Below are positions 1-7,361 of a stretch of 22,313 bases of DNA, in pieces (position 1 is the first letter of the stretch; the number at the start of each line of letters is the position of its first letter). Source of the DNA: UBA3775 sp051877895. GTDB taxonomy: Bacteria; Bacillota; Clostridia; Lachnospirales; Lachnospiraceae. Where the stretch lies: NCBI GenBank assembly GCA_051877895.1, contig JBJEJI010000013.1, positions 1 through 22,313 of the forward strand, written 5' to 3'. The notes beneath the pieces were generated by a model. It was not told the origin of the DNA and made no database searches. It saw nothing but the letters and a program-made list of their open reading frames with translations. The position numbers and the translations under genes are program-made.

Positions 1-204
1 AAACAAAATTGCAAGAATTCTTGTGATTTTTTCAAGAGTACCTTCCATAGAACGTCCTTTGTTTTTTCCCCAGTAACTATCGGCAACACCGCTGATAGCA
101 CCGGTAAGACCGGCACTCTTGCCTTCCTGCATAAGCACAATAACAGTAAGTGCAATACAAATAATAATATATAATATTGTAACTACAATTCTTAAAGCTC
201 CCAT
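1..204 (-). CDS. secG: Preprotein translocase subunit SecG (3' end cut by window edge)
   Basis: Sixty-eight N-terminal codons are visible and the rest lies beyond position 1. SecG is the small auxiliary membrane subunit of the SecYEG protein-export channel. The visible part shows a hydrophobic first segment (about residues 5-24), then the family-typical short loop with VLMQEGKSAGL and a Gly/Ser-rich stretch with a WGKNKGRS motif, then the start of the second hydrophobic segment (TRILAILF). The ATG at 204 is preceded by GGAGGAAAAA, an ideal ribosome binding site. It follows gpmI in the same direction but has its own promoter at 237-265. The overlapping frame at 77-265 is a shadow. Confidence 0.9.
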   Translation of the reverse strand, partial: MGALRIVVTILYIIICIALTVIVLMQEGKSAGLTGAISGVADSYWGKNKGRSMEGTLEKITRILAILF

Positions 205-236
205 TTTTTCCTCCATGCCAGATAATAACTTGGAAT

Positions 237-265
237 ATTATATCATAGCAAGCAAAACAGTGCAA
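237..265 (-). promoter_or_regulatory. Sigma-A promoter of secG with extended -10
   Basis: Reading the minus strand, TTGCAC (260-265) is followed by a 17-base spacer and TATAAT (237-242), with TG one base before the -10 box (TGATATAAT). Transcription would start near 230, about 26 bases before the secG ATG. No terminator hairpin is apparent between gpmI and this promoter, so secG may also receive read-through from the glycolytic genes. Confidence 0.75.
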
Positions 266-327
266 GTAAAATTTTTAATCAATTAAAACTCACAAGCCTT
301 GCATTACACCATGTTTAGAGCATCATA

Positions 328-1875
328 TTAGTTTTTCTTAACCAGAAGTGAATTTCCTGTCATTTCAACAGGTTTTTCCATACCCATCATATCAATCATT
401 GTAGGAATGATATCTGCAAGACAACCACCCTCTTTAAGTGTATAAGAAGGATCTGCATTAACAAGAATGAAAGGAACCGGATTGGTAGTATGAGCTGTGA
501 AAGGCTCTCCTGTTTCATAATCAACAAGCAGCTCTGCATTACCGTGGTCAGCACAAATAAACATCTGTCCGTCAACTGCCTTAATTGCATCTACTACTTT
601 ACCAACACACTCATCTACAGCTTCAATTGCTGAAATTGCAGCAGACTCAACACCTGTATGCCCAACCATATCAGGGTTAGCAAAGTTTGCAATAATAACA
701 TCATATTTCTGACTGTTAATAGATTCGCAAAGCTTATTGCATACTTCCGGTGCACTCATCTCAGGCTGTAAATCATAGGTTGCAACTTTAGGACTCTTAA
801 CAAGAATTCTGTCTTCACCCTTATTTGGCTCTTCAACACCACCATTAAAGAAAAATGTAACATGTGCATATTTCTCTGTTTCAGCAATTCTTGCCTGAGT
901 CATATTGTGATCTGCGAGCCACTGGCCAAAGGTATTTGTTAACTCTACTTTCTTGAATGCAACATATTTATTAGGAATTGTTACATCATAATCTGTAAAG
1001 CATACATAAGTAACAGGGAATCTTCCGTTTCTTCTTTTAAAACCATCAAATTCATCACTGCAGAATGCTCTGGTGATTTCTCTCGCACGGTCAGGTCTGA
1101 AGTTGAAGAATATAATAGAATCATTTTCTTTGATTGTAGCAAGAGGCTTACCGTCCTTAACGACTACTGTTGGAACAACAAACTCATCTGTAACGCCCTC
1201 TTCATATGACTTTGCTACAGCATCAATAGCATTTTCAGCTTCAATACCTTCGCCATAAACTAATGCACTGTATGCTTTTTCAACACGATCCCATCTGTTA
1301 TCACGGTCCATAGCATAATATCTGCCATGTACTGAAGCAATTTCACCAACACCAAGCTCATCCATTTTTGCCTGTAGCTGCTCCATGTAATCTTTTCCGC
1401 TTGCAGGTGGTGTGTCACGTCCATCAAGAAAACAATGAACATAAACCTTTTTAAGTCCGGCTTTCTTAGCTAGTTCAAGAAGACCAAAAAGATGTGTAAT
1501 ATGACTGTGTACACCGCCATCGGAAAGAAGTCCATACATATGAAGTGCCGAATCATTTTTTTTGCAATTATTAACAGCACGAATCAGTTCTTCATTTGTA
1601 AAGAAATCTCCGTCCTGAATAGACTTTGTAATTCTTGTAAGTTCCTGGTAAACAATTCTTCCTGCACCCATATTCATATGGCCAACTTCAGAATTACCCA
1701 TCTGACCATCAGGAAGTCCTACAAAAAGTCCGGAAGCCTGACCTTCTACAAAAGGACACTCAGCCATAAGCTTATCCATTACAGGTGTTTTAGCAATAGC
1801 TACAGCATTGTGCTCAGAATTTGAATTTAATCCATAGCCATCTAAAATTAATAAAACTGTAGGTTTTTTACTCAT
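328..1875 (-). CDS. gpmI: 2,3-bisphosphoglycerate-independent phosphoglycerate mutase
   Basis: This 515-residue protein interconverts 3- and 2-phosphoglycerate in lower glycolysis using two metal ions (Mn in characterised Bacillus enzymes) and a phosphoserine intermediate. The N-terminal phosphatase-like motif LILDGYG supplies Asp12, and the catalytic serine is Ser62 in MGNSEVGH, the same number as in the characterised Bacillus enzyme. The C-terminal metal-binding motifs CADHGNAE and the NFANPDMVGHTG stretch are intact. Length is normal for the family (about 510). The ATG at 1875 follows TATGGAGGATTT. It is the last enzyme of the gap-pgk-tpiA-gpmI block. No enolase gene follows; secG does. 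The gap upstream contains three inverted repeats that may control its expression separately from tpiA. Confidence 0.97.
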   Translation of the reverse strand: MSKKPTVLLILDGYGLNSNSEHNAVAIAKTPVMDKLMAECPFVEGQASGLFVGLPDGQMGNSEVGHMNMGAGRIVYQELTRITKSIQDGDFFTNEELIRAVNNCKKNDSALHMYGLLSDGGVHSHITHLFGLLELAKKAGLKKVYVHCFLDGRDTPPASGKDYMEQLQAKMDELGVGEIASVHGRYYAMDRDNRWDRVEKAYSALVYGEGIEAENAIDAVAKSYEEGVTDEFVVPTVVVKDGKPLATIKENDSIIFFNFRPDRAREITRAFCSDEFDGFKRRNGRFPVTYVCFTDYDVTIPNKYVAFKKVELTNTFGQWLADHNMTQARIAETEKYAHVTFFFNGGVEEPNKGEDRILVKSPKVATYDLQPEMSAPEVCNKLCESINSQKYDVIIANFANPDMVGHTGVESAAISAIEAVDECVGKVVDAIKAVDGQMFICADHGNAELLVDYETGEPFTAHTTNPVPFILVNADPSYTLKEGGCLADIIPTMIDMMGMEKPVEMTGNSLLVKKN

Positions 1876-1893
1876 AAATCCTCCATAATATGC

Positions 1894-1908
1894 GTATTCA
1901 TTGAATAC
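1894..1908 (-). repeat. 15-bp palindrome in the gpmI leader
   Basis: GTATTCA (1894-1900), one central base, then TGAATAC (1902-1908) form a perfect dyad 18 bases upstream of the gpmI ATG. It could be an operator or a small hairpin next to the ribosome binding site. No known regulator motif was recognised. Confidence 0.4.
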
Positions 1909-1910
1909 AC

Positions 1911-1938
1911 TTTAGAAAAACATAAAAGTTTTCCTAAA
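1911..1938 (-). other. Leader hairpin between tpiA and gpmI
   Basis: Arms 1911-1921 and 1928-1938 form an 11-pair stem around a six-base loop. The pair 1916/1933 is G-U in the minus-strand RNA but A/C on the other strand, so the stem is complete only in the transcript of the glycolytic genes. It lies between the tpiA terminator-like hairpin and gpmI. It could be a second terminator half, a processing site or a stabilising 5' structure. Confidence 0.5.
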
Positions 1939-1944
1939 CAATAA

Positions 1945-1979
1945 CATTCCCTGACAAATATATTATGAGTCAGGGAATG
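1945..1979 (-). terminator. Hairpin after tpiA, probable intrinsic (possibly partial) terminator
   Basis: A perfect 11-bp inverted repeat, CATTCCCTGAC (1945-1955) with GTCAGGGAATG (1969-1979), flanks a 13-base AT-rich loop just after the tpiA stop. In the transcript it is followed by a U-rich but interrupted tail (UUAUUGUUU), so termination may be incomplete and allow graded read-through into gpmI. Confidence 0.6.
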
Positions 1980-1990
1980 CAAAAATTATT

Positions 1991-2737
1991 TTACTTGTAA
2001 TTAACAATCTTGCCGAAGTCAGCTTTTAATGAAGCTCCACCAACAAGACCACCGTCAATGTCAGGCTGAGCGAAAAGTTCAGCTGCGTTTGCTGCATTTA
2101 CGGAGCCGCCATACTGAATTCTTACAGACTGAGCTGTTGCATCATCATACATTTCAGCAACACAATCACGGATTGCTTTACAAACTTCCTGAGCCTGTTC
2201 TGTTGTAGCTGTCTTTCCTGTACCAATTGCCCAGATTGGCTCATAAGCAATTACCATGGAAGCAACCTGTTCAGCAGTGATATCTTTAAGATCACTCTTA
2301 ATCTGGAGACGAATCCAGTCAAGTGTAATACCCATCTCACGCTGTTCAAGTGTTTCACCACAGCAAAGAATTGGAACAAGATTGTATTCGAAAGCCTTCT
2401 TTACTTTCTTATTAAGCATGCAGTCACATTCTTTGAAGTAATCTCTTCTTTCGGAATGTCCAATAATTACATACTTAACACCTGCATCAACAAGCATAGC
2501 CGGTGCAATTTCACCTGTGTATGCACCCTTATCTTCATAATACATGTTTTCAGCACCAACTGCAACATTTGTACCTTTTACTGCTTCAACAACAGGAACG
2601 ATGTCAATAGCAGGAACGCAGTAAACTACGTCTACATCATCAGACTGTACAAGTGGCTTTAAAGTTTCGCAAAGCTCAACTGCCTGACTTGGAGTCATGT
2701 TCATTTTCCAGTTACCTGCAACGATTTTTCTTCTCAT
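1991..2737 (-). CDS. tpiA: Triosephosphate isomerase
   Basis: This 248-residue TIM-barrel enzyme interconverts dihydroxyacetone phosphate and glyceraldehyde-3-phosphate in the cytosol. Catalytic residues are in place: Asn9 and Lys11 in the GNWKMN motif, electrophilic His94 in IIGHSERR, and the general base Glu166 in AYEPIWAIGTG, followed by flexible loop 6. The phosphate-binding GGSVN and GGLVGGASL motifs are present near the C terminus. Length is typical. The start at 2737 has AAAGGAG eight bases upstream. It lies 48 bases after pgk with no obvious hairpin between, so the two are probably cotranscribed. Confidence 0.97.
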   Translation of the reverse strand: MRRKIVAGNWKMNMTPSQAVELCETLKPLVQSDDVDVVYCVPAIDIVPVVEAVKGTNVAVGAENMYYEDKGAYTGEIAPAMLVDAGVKYVIIGHSERRDYFKECDCMLNKKVKKAFEYNLVPILCCGETLEQREMGITLDWIRLQIKSDLKDITAEQVASMVIAYEPIWAIGTGKTATTEQAQEVCKAIRDCVAEMYDDATAQSVRIQYGGSVNAANAAELFAQPDIDGGLVGGASLKADFGKIVNYK

Positions 2738-2785
2738 GAGGATACTCCTTTATGATTTAATTTTTATCTTATAATTATTAAATAA

Positions 2786-3994
2786 TTATTTATCGTCAGC
2801 TGCTGCAACACCCGGTAATTCCTTACCTTCAAGGAATTCAAGGGAAGCACCACCACCAGTAGAAATGTGGCTCATCTTGTCTCCATAGCCAAGCTGGTTA
2901 ACAGCTGCTGCGGAGTCACCACCACCGATAATAGTTGTAGCATCTGTTTCTGCAAGAGACTTAGCAACTGCAATTGTACCTTTAGCAAGAGTAGGGTTTT
3001 CAAATACACCCATTGGTCCGTTCCAAACAACTGTCTTAGCGGACTTAACAGCATCTGCATAAAGTTCAGCTGTCTTTGTACCGATGTCAAGACCTTCCAT
3101 GTCAGCAGGAATCTTGTCAGCATCTACTACAGATACTTCAATAGGAGCATCAATAGGGTTAGGGAAGGAAGCTGCAATTGTAGTATCTACAGGAAGTAAT
3201 AACTTTTTGCCAAGCTTCTCAGCCTTTTCCATCATTTCTTTACAATAATCAAGCTTCTCATCATTAACAAGAGATTTACCGATTTCATAGCCCTGAGCCT
3301 TTAAGAATGTGAAAGCCATACCACCACCGATAATAAGAGTATCACACTTCTCAAGAAGGTTGTTAATAACGTTTAACTTGTCAGCAACTTTAGCGCCACC
3401 AAGAATAGCTACGAATGGTCTTACAGGATTTTCTACTGCATTACCAAGGAAATCGATTTCTTTCTGCATAAGGTAACCAACTGCACATGTATCAATGTAT
3501 TCTGTTACACCAACATTGGAGCAATGAGCTCTGTGAGCTGTACCAAAAGCATCGTTTACGAAAACATCAGCAAGAGAAGCAAGTTCCTTAGAAAATTCTT
3601 CTCCGTTCTTTGTTTCTTCTTTACGATAACGTGTGTTCTGAAGAAGAACAACATCGCCATCCTTCATAGCTGCAACTGCTGCCTTTGCATTTTCGCCAAC
3701 AACTTCATCATCAGCTGCAAAAACAACTTCCTGTCCTAAAAGCTCAGAAAGCTTTACAGCTACAGGAGCAAGAGAAAGTTCAGGCTTTGGTTCTCCCTTT
3801 GGCTTTCCAAGGTGGGAACAAAGAATTACCTTTCCTCCATCATTAATAAGCTTCTTAATTGTAGGAAGTGCTGCTGTAAGTCTGTTTGTATCAGTAATAA
3901 CGCCTTCCTTTAAAGGTACGTTGAAATCACATCTGCAAAGAACTCTGAGTCCCTTAACATTAATGTCATCAACGGATTTCTTATTTAAACCCAT
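2786..3994 (-). CDS. pgk: Phosphoglycerate kinase
   Basis: This 402-residue two-domain enzyme makes ATP from 1,3-bisphosphoglycerate. The N domain shows the substrate-binding CDFNVPL motif (about residues 22-28), the SHLGKPKGE motif, and QNTRYRKEE. The C domain carries the nucleotide-binding GGAKVADK and NGPMGVFE stretches and the closing GGGDSAAAV and STGGGASLEFLEG motifs. Length matches the bacterial family. The ATG at 3994 follows GGAGGTGTAAAACC. It is second in the block after gap, separated by 175 bases containing three hairpins, which suggests its mRNA level is set apart from that of gap by processing or partial termination. Confidence 0.97.
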   Translation of the reverse strand: MGLNKKSVDDINVKGLRVLCRCDFNVPLKEGVITDTNRLTAALPTIKKLINDGGKVILCSHLGKPKGEPKPELSLAPVAVKLSELLGQEVVFAADDEVVGENAKAAVAAMKDGDVVLLQNTRYRKEETKNGEEFSKELASLADVFVNDAFGTAHRAHCSNVGVTEYIDTCAVGYLMQKEIDFLGNAVENPVRPFVAILGGAKVADKLNVINNLLEKCDTLIIGGGMAFTFLKAQGYEIGKSLVNDEKLDYCKEMMEKAEKLGKKLLLPVDTTIAASFPNPIDAPIEVSVVDADKIPADMEGLDIGTKTAELYADAVKSAKTVVWNGPMGVFENPTLAKGTIAVAKSLAETDATTIIGGGDSAAAVNQLGYGDKMSHISTGGGASLEFLEGKELPGVAAADDK

Positions 3995-4020
3995 GGTTTT
4001 ACACCTCCAATATTTATTAT

Positions 4021-4034
4021 CCGGCTTTCTGCCG
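4021..4034 (-). other. Small CGGC/GCCG hairpin before pgk
   Basis: CGGC (4022-4025) and GCCG (4031-4034) flank a five-base loop about 27 bases upstream of the pgk start. The element CGGCTTTC-GCCGAAT is repeated in opposite orientation inside the larger hairpin at 4105-4136, so the two could pair with each other as an alternative long-range fold. Confidence 0.35.
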
Positions 4035-4044
4035 AATGAAATAC

Positions 4045-4069
4045 AATACAGAGTAATGAGCCCTGTATT
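4045..4069 (-). other. Middle hairpin of the gap-pgk intergenic region
   Basis: Arms 4045-4053 and 4061-4069 form nine pairs around a seven-base loop. Position 4052/4062 is G-U in the minus-strand RNA and A/C on the plus strand. There is no U run after it, so RNA processing or stabilisation is more likely than termination. Confidence 0.45.
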
Positions 4070-4104
4070 ATAAGCGAAACAAATTAGAGTTTCTTCAAAG
4101 CAAT

Positions 4105-4136
4105 ATAGGGATTCGGCCCGAAAGCCGAACCCCTAT
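4105..4136 (-). terminator. Strong hairpin after gap; attenuating terminator or processing site
   Basis: Arms ATAGGG-A-TTCGGC (4105-4117) and GCCGAA-C-CCCTAT (4124-4136) form 13 pairs around a six-base loop, with one G-U pair in minus-strand RNA. The stem is GC-rich and starts about 30 bases after the gap stop codon. The downstream tail (AUUGCUUUG) is poor in U, so termination should be partial at best. This fits a higher gap than pgk transcript level. Confidence 0.5.
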
Positions 4137-4169
4137 GAAAAATCATATCAATTCGTAAATTAGTTATAA

Positions 4170-5171
4170 TTATGCCAATTCAGCAAAGTACTTAATTGTA
4201 CGAACCATCTGGCTTGTGTAGGAGTTCTCATTGTCATACCAAGAAACAACCTGAACTAAGTTATCCTCGCCTACCATTGTCTGTGTAGCATCGAAGATTG
4301 AACCATATGTGCTTCCAACGATATCTGAAGAAACGATTTCTTCTTCATTGTAACCGAATGACTCTGTAGCAGCAGCCTTCATAGCAGCATTGATTTCTTC
4401 CTTAGTAACGCTCTTCTCAACTGTAGCAACAAGGATTGTTGTTGAACCTGTTGGTGTAGGAACACGCTGAGCAGAACCGATAAGCTTTCCGTTAAGTTCC
4501 GGAATAACAAGACCAATAGCCTTAGCAGCACCTGTTGAGTTAGGAACAATGTTTACAGCACCTGCTCTGGATCTTCTAAGGTCACCCTTTCTCTGAGGAC
4601 CATCGAGGATCATCTGATCACCTGTGTAAGCATGAATTGTACTCATGATACCAGACTTGATACCAGCAAGGTCATTTAATGCCTTAGCCATAGGTGCAAG
4701 GCAGTTTGTTGTACAGGAAGCAGCAGAAATAATTGTGTCATCCTTTGTTAATGTCTTATGGTTTACATTGTAAACAATAGTAGGAAGATCATTTCCGGCT
4801 GGAGCTGAAATAACAACCTTCTTAGCACCTGCATTAATATGAGCCTGTGCCTTAGCCTTTGATGTGTAGAAACCTGAACACTCAAGAACAACATCTACAT
4901 CAAGTTCGCCCCAAGGACAATTGTTAGCATCTGGGAAAGCGTAAATCTTAATTGTCTGTCCATCAACTGTGATAGAATCCTCACCAGCAGATACTGTATC
5001 AGCCTTAGCGTACTTACCCTGTGAAGAGTCATACTTAAGAAGGTGTGCAAGCATCTTAGGGCTTGTCAAATCGTTAATAGCTACTACTTCGTAGCCTTCT
5101 GCACCAAACATCTGTCTGAATGCAAGACGTCCAATACGTCCAAAACCATTAATTGCAACTTTAACTGCCAT
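4170..5171 (-). CDS. gap: Glyceraldehyde-3-phosphate dehydrogenase, NAD-type
   Basis: This 333-residue enzyme oxidises glyceraldehyde-3-phosphate to 1,3-bisphosphoglycerate. The N-terminal NAD motif INGFGRIGR is followed by Asp34 in INDLTS, the residue usually associated with NAD over NADP. The active-site cysteine is Cys153 in SAASCTTNCLAP and its partner is His180 in STIHAYTGDQ. The C terminus WYDNENSYTSQMVRT is typical. The ATG at 5171 follows AGGAGGAAACCAAA. It heads the glycolytic block, with a candidate promoter at 5235-5263 and a hairpin-rich 3' region. No cggR-type regulator gene is next to it; lepB lies upstream. Confidence 0.97.
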   Translation of the reverse strand: MAVKVAINGFGRIGRLAFRQMFGAEGYEVVAINDLTSPKMLAHLLKYDSSQGKYAKADTVSAGEDSITVDGQTIKIYAFPDANNCPWGELDVDVVLECSGFYTSKAKAQAHINAGAKKVVISAPAGNDLPTIVYNVNHKTLTKDDTIISAASCTTNCLAPMAKALNDLAGIKSGIMSTIHAYTGDQMILDGPQRKGDLRRSRAGAVNIVPNSTGAAKAIGLVIPELNGKLIGSAQRVPTPTGSTTILVATVEKSVTKEEINAAMKAAATESFGYNEEEIVSSDIVGSTYGSIFDATQTMVGEDNLVQVVSWYDNENSYTSQMVRTIKYFAELA

Positions 5172-5234
5172 TTTGGTTTCCTCCTAATAATAAATTATTA
5201 AAATAAATTTTAATACGACTTAAAATCCTTAACC

Positions 5235-5263
5235 ATTGTAATAAATTACGGAGAAAAATGCAA
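5235..5263 (-). promoter_or_regulatory. Candidate gap promoter with overlapping dyad
   Basis: Minus-strand TTGCAT (5258-5263), 17-base spacer, TACAAT (5235-5240); the start would fall near 5228, about 57 bases before the gap ATG. The -35 box is only a partial match. It overlaps an inverted repeat AAATGC-AA-GCATTT (5256-5269), which could be an operator. The rest of the 171-base lepB-gap gap is AT-rich and shows no clear terminator for lepB. Confidence 0.45.
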
Positions 5264-5342
5264 GCATTTAATAGTAAATATTGTATAATCTCCATTTTTA
5301 ACAATTTTTCGGCAAAAATATGTGTCATTATTACGATGATTA

Positions 5343-5948
5343 CTAAAACAGCGGATATACCCTTATAATATATCTGCCTATAATGCTGTTTGCATGAACA
5401 GCCTGTATTTTAGACGAACGACTGTCAAGACTGACATCTCGGTTGTCACCGAGTACAAAATATTCATCTGTATCAAGAGTTATTGTTTCAAATGTATTAT
5501 CATCATCTATAACCCAATTTATACCTCTTGGTGCTGAACCTTGTCCATATTCATCAGAAAGCAGGAAAGTCTGTCCATCTGTTGAATTTATCTGTATTCT
5601 TCCATCTGAAAGTACTGTAACGGTTTCTCCGGGAAGTCCAATGATTCTTTTAATATAAAGAAGCCTGCTCTCATCTTCATCTGTGGTATTGAGGTCATCT
5701 TCAGAATATGGTCGGAAAACAATCACTTCAAATCTTTCATACTTTAATTTATTGCCGATTTTATTTATCAGTAAAATGTCACCATCTTCAATTGACGGTT
5801 CCATAGATGCACCTTTTACACTTACCGGCTGAATAAGATATACTCTTACAGCAAAAAATAATAAAAGTATAAAAAGACAGACAAATACAGTTTTTAATAT
5901 CTCAAAAAGATTAATCTTAAACCTGTCAGATATAATAATTTTTCCCAT
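5343..5948 (-). CDS. lepB: Type I signal peptidase
   Basis: This 201-residue membrane protease removes signal peptides from exported proteins. It has one N-terminal membrane segment (about residues 17-38) with an outward-facing catalytic domain, the usual Gram-positive SipS-like size. The Ser/Lys dyad is Ser48 in GASMEPS and Lys100 in YIKRIIGLPGE. The GDNRDVSLDSR box E motif is near the C terminus. The ATG at 5948 follows a strong GGAGGG. It is the third gene after yicC and rpoZ. A 26-base hairpin ends two bases before its ribosome binding site, so translation could be modulated by structure. Confidence 0.93.
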   Translation of the reverse strand: MGKIIISDRFKINLFEILKTVFVCLFILLLFFAVRVYLIQPVSVKGASMEPSIEDGDILLINKIGNKLKYERFEVIVFRPYSEDDLNTTDEDESRLLYIKRIIGLPGETVTVLSDGRIQINSTDGQTFLLSDEYGQGSAPRGINWVIDDDNTFETITLDTDEYFVLGDNRDVSLDSRSSKIQAVHANSIIGRYIIRVYPLF

Positions 5949-5961
5949 TTATACCCTCCGT

Positions 5962-5987
5962 CTGAATTATCCAAAGGGAAAATTCAG
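5962..5987 (-). promoter_or_regulatory. Hairpin next to the lepB ribosome binding site
   Basis: CTGAATT (5962-5968) with AATTCAG (5981-5987), plus an inner TCC/GGA helix across a one-base mismatch, closes on a four-base loop. The stem ends two bases from the lepB GGAGGG (5954-5959) and starts just after the rpoZ stop. It has no U tail, so translational control or RNA processing is more likely than termination. Confidence 0.4.
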
Positions 5988-5990
5988 TGC

Positions 5991-6380
5991 TTATTCAAGG
6001 GTAGAATCATCCTGTGAATCAGAAAAATCTACTTCATCTTCAGCAATACCAGTGCCATTCATATCATCAGGATTCAGAATATCGTCCATATCATCACCAA
6101 TAGTTTCTTCATCAAATCCTTCAGTTACATCTTCAATGGTTTCTTCCACTTCATTACCTGTTAAAATTTTAACTTCACCTTCATTCAATTCGGCAACAGC
6201 AACGGAGAGAGGTTTATTGCAGGATGCTTTAACCAAAGGTTCAGCTCCGTCAATAATCTGTCTTGCACGTTTAGCTGTGGCCAATACAATAGAATATCTG
6301 CTGTTAACTACCGGTTCATCTCCCGGTTCAACATTAGCATTTACAACATTCATCAAATCTGTATACGATGGGTGTATCAT
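5991..6380 (-). CDS. rpoZ: RNA polymerase omega subunit with long acidic tail
   Basis: The first 70 or so of 129 residues match omega: an N-terminal YTDLM segment, the core NSRYSIVLATAKRARQI (26-42), a KPLSVAVAE helix and an EGEVKI ending. Omega helps fold and assemble the beta' subunit. Residues 72-129 form an extension containing 23 Asp/Glu and no Lys, Arg or His, roughly doubling the protein compared with compact omegas. It is probably disordered, and its role is unknown. The ATG at 6380 follows GTAGGAGGATATTAAT, whose TAG is the yicC stop codon, so translation of the two is coupled. The frame on the opposite strand at 6052-6408 is a shadow. Confidence 0.88.
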   Translation of the reverse strand: MIHPSYTDLMNVVNANVEPGDEPVVNSRYSIVLATAKRARQIIDGAEPLVKASCNKPLSVAVAELNEGEVKILTGNEVEETIEDVTEGFDEETIGDDMDDILNPDDMNGTGIAEDEVDFSDSQDDSTLE

Positions 6381-6392
6381 ATTAATATCCTC

Positions 6393-7271
6393 CTACTCAA
6401 TATTCTGAATTTGTTCCCTAATTTTTTCAATTTCGGTTTTAATATCGATTGCAATACCGGATACTTCAATGTCATTTGCCTTTGATAATATGGTATTTGC
6501 CTCACGATTCATTTCCTGTGCAAGAAAATCAAGTTTTCTTCCAACATTTTCTCCCTGTGATAAAGTAGCTTTCATGTTTTCGATATGGGCTCTGAGCCTT
6601 ACCGTTTCCTCATCCACACAGGTTTTATCGGCATAAATGATAAGCTCTGCAGCAATTGTCTTCTCTGTTAAATTAGTATCACATAGAATTTCACTGATTT
6701 TATCAAATAGCTTCTTTCTGTATTCTTCCATCATTTCCGGAGAGCGCTTTTCAATAAGTTCGATTTTACCATAAAGACCATTAAGTTTATCAATAATATC
6801 ATTTTTCAGATGCTCGCCTTCAGATGATCTGCTCTCAGCAAAACCCGTGCAAGCCTGATGAACAGCTTTTTCAAGCAACTCCCATGTCTTTTCCTGATCC
6901 TCTTCAGATTCTTCAAGGGTAAAAACTTCAGGCATTCTGGCCAGAAGACCAAGTGATAAATCCTCGTTTATTCCTGCTTCTTCAGAAAGCAGTCTGAGAT
7001 ACTTTGCATACTCCATAGCAATTTGAGAATTATACTTAATACTGTTTCCACCTTCACCATCATCTGTCATGGAAATATTAATATCTATTTTGCCTCTGTT
7101 AGCATATTTTTTTATGATCTGCCTGACAGCTGAATCATAGCAATTCAGTTTTCTCGGGAGTCTGGTGGAAATTTCACAGTACCTGTGATTAACAGATTTC
7201 ATTTCTACTGTAAACTTTTTCCCGTTTTCGGACAACTCCGCCCGTCCAAACCCGGTCATGCTCTTTATCAT
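6393..7271 (-). CDS. yicC: YicC-family endoribonuclease
   Basis: A 292-residue YicC/YloC protein; members of this family have been shown to act as endoribonucleases. It opens with the family signature MIKSMTGFGRAE, contains KSVNHRYCEISTRLPRKL soon after, and ends in the conserved C-terminal domain with GRKLDFLAQEMNREANT and the closing IREQIQNIE. The start is placed at ATG 7271 because GGAGG lies five bases upstream and the family signature begins there. A longer reading to 7361 would run through the promoter and add 30 residues foreign to the family. It leads the yicC-rpoZ-lepB operon. The remA and gmk genes that often follow yicC in Firmicutes are missing. Confidence 0.93.
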   Translation of the reverse strand: MIKSMTGFGRAELSENGKKFTVEMKSVNHRYCEISTRLPRKLNCYDSAVRQIIKKYANRGKIDINISMTDDGEGGNSIKYNSQIAMEYAKYLRLLSEEAGINEDLSLGLLARMPEVFTLEESEEDQEKTWELLEKAVHQACTGFAESRSSEGEHLKNDIIDKLNGLYGKIELIEKRSPEMMEEYRKKLFDKISEILCDTNLTEKTIAAELIIYADKTCVDEETVRLRAHIENMKATLSQGENVGRKLDFLAQEMNREANTILSKANDIEVSGIAIDIKTEIEKIREQIQNIE

Positions 7272-7332
7272 AATATCCTCCAAAATATTAAAAATGCCAT
7301 ATTTATAAAAACAAATACATCTCAACTTTTTA

Positions 7333-7361
7333 ATTATATGTGAGAAATATAAATAAGTCAA
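7333..7361 (-). promoter_or_regulatory. Near-consensus sigma-A promoter for yicC-rpoZ-lepB
   Basis: Minus-strand TTGACT (7356-7361), 17-base spacer, TATAAT (7333-7338). Transcription would start near 7326, about 55 bases before the yicC ATG. It is one of the best promoter matches in the window and argues that yicC begins a new transcription unit after alr. Confidence 0.85.

Noticed and set aside
77..265. Minus-strand frame of 62 codons overlapping the secG start
   Set aside because: It overlaps the real secG frame and its promoter, and its translation is a Cys/Tyr-rich string with no family likeness.
2772..2788. TAATTATT-A-AATAATTA palindrome between pgk and tpiA
   Set aside because: It is pure A/T in an AT-rich gap, overlaps the pgk stop, and is likely by chance.
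5285..5320. Rex-like TTGTTAA half-site upstream of gap
   Set aside because: Only one half of the dyad is present; no matching second half at the correct spacing was found.
5991..6408. Plus-strand frame of 118 codons opposite rpoZ
   Set aside because: It is the antisense of a conserved omega gene, lacks a ribosome binding site, and its Ser/Pro-rich translation is a mirror of the acidic tail.
7272..7361. N-terminal extension of YicC by 30 residues
   Set aside because: The extension covers the promoter and the ribosome binding site, and family members begin at the MIKSMTGFG motif.
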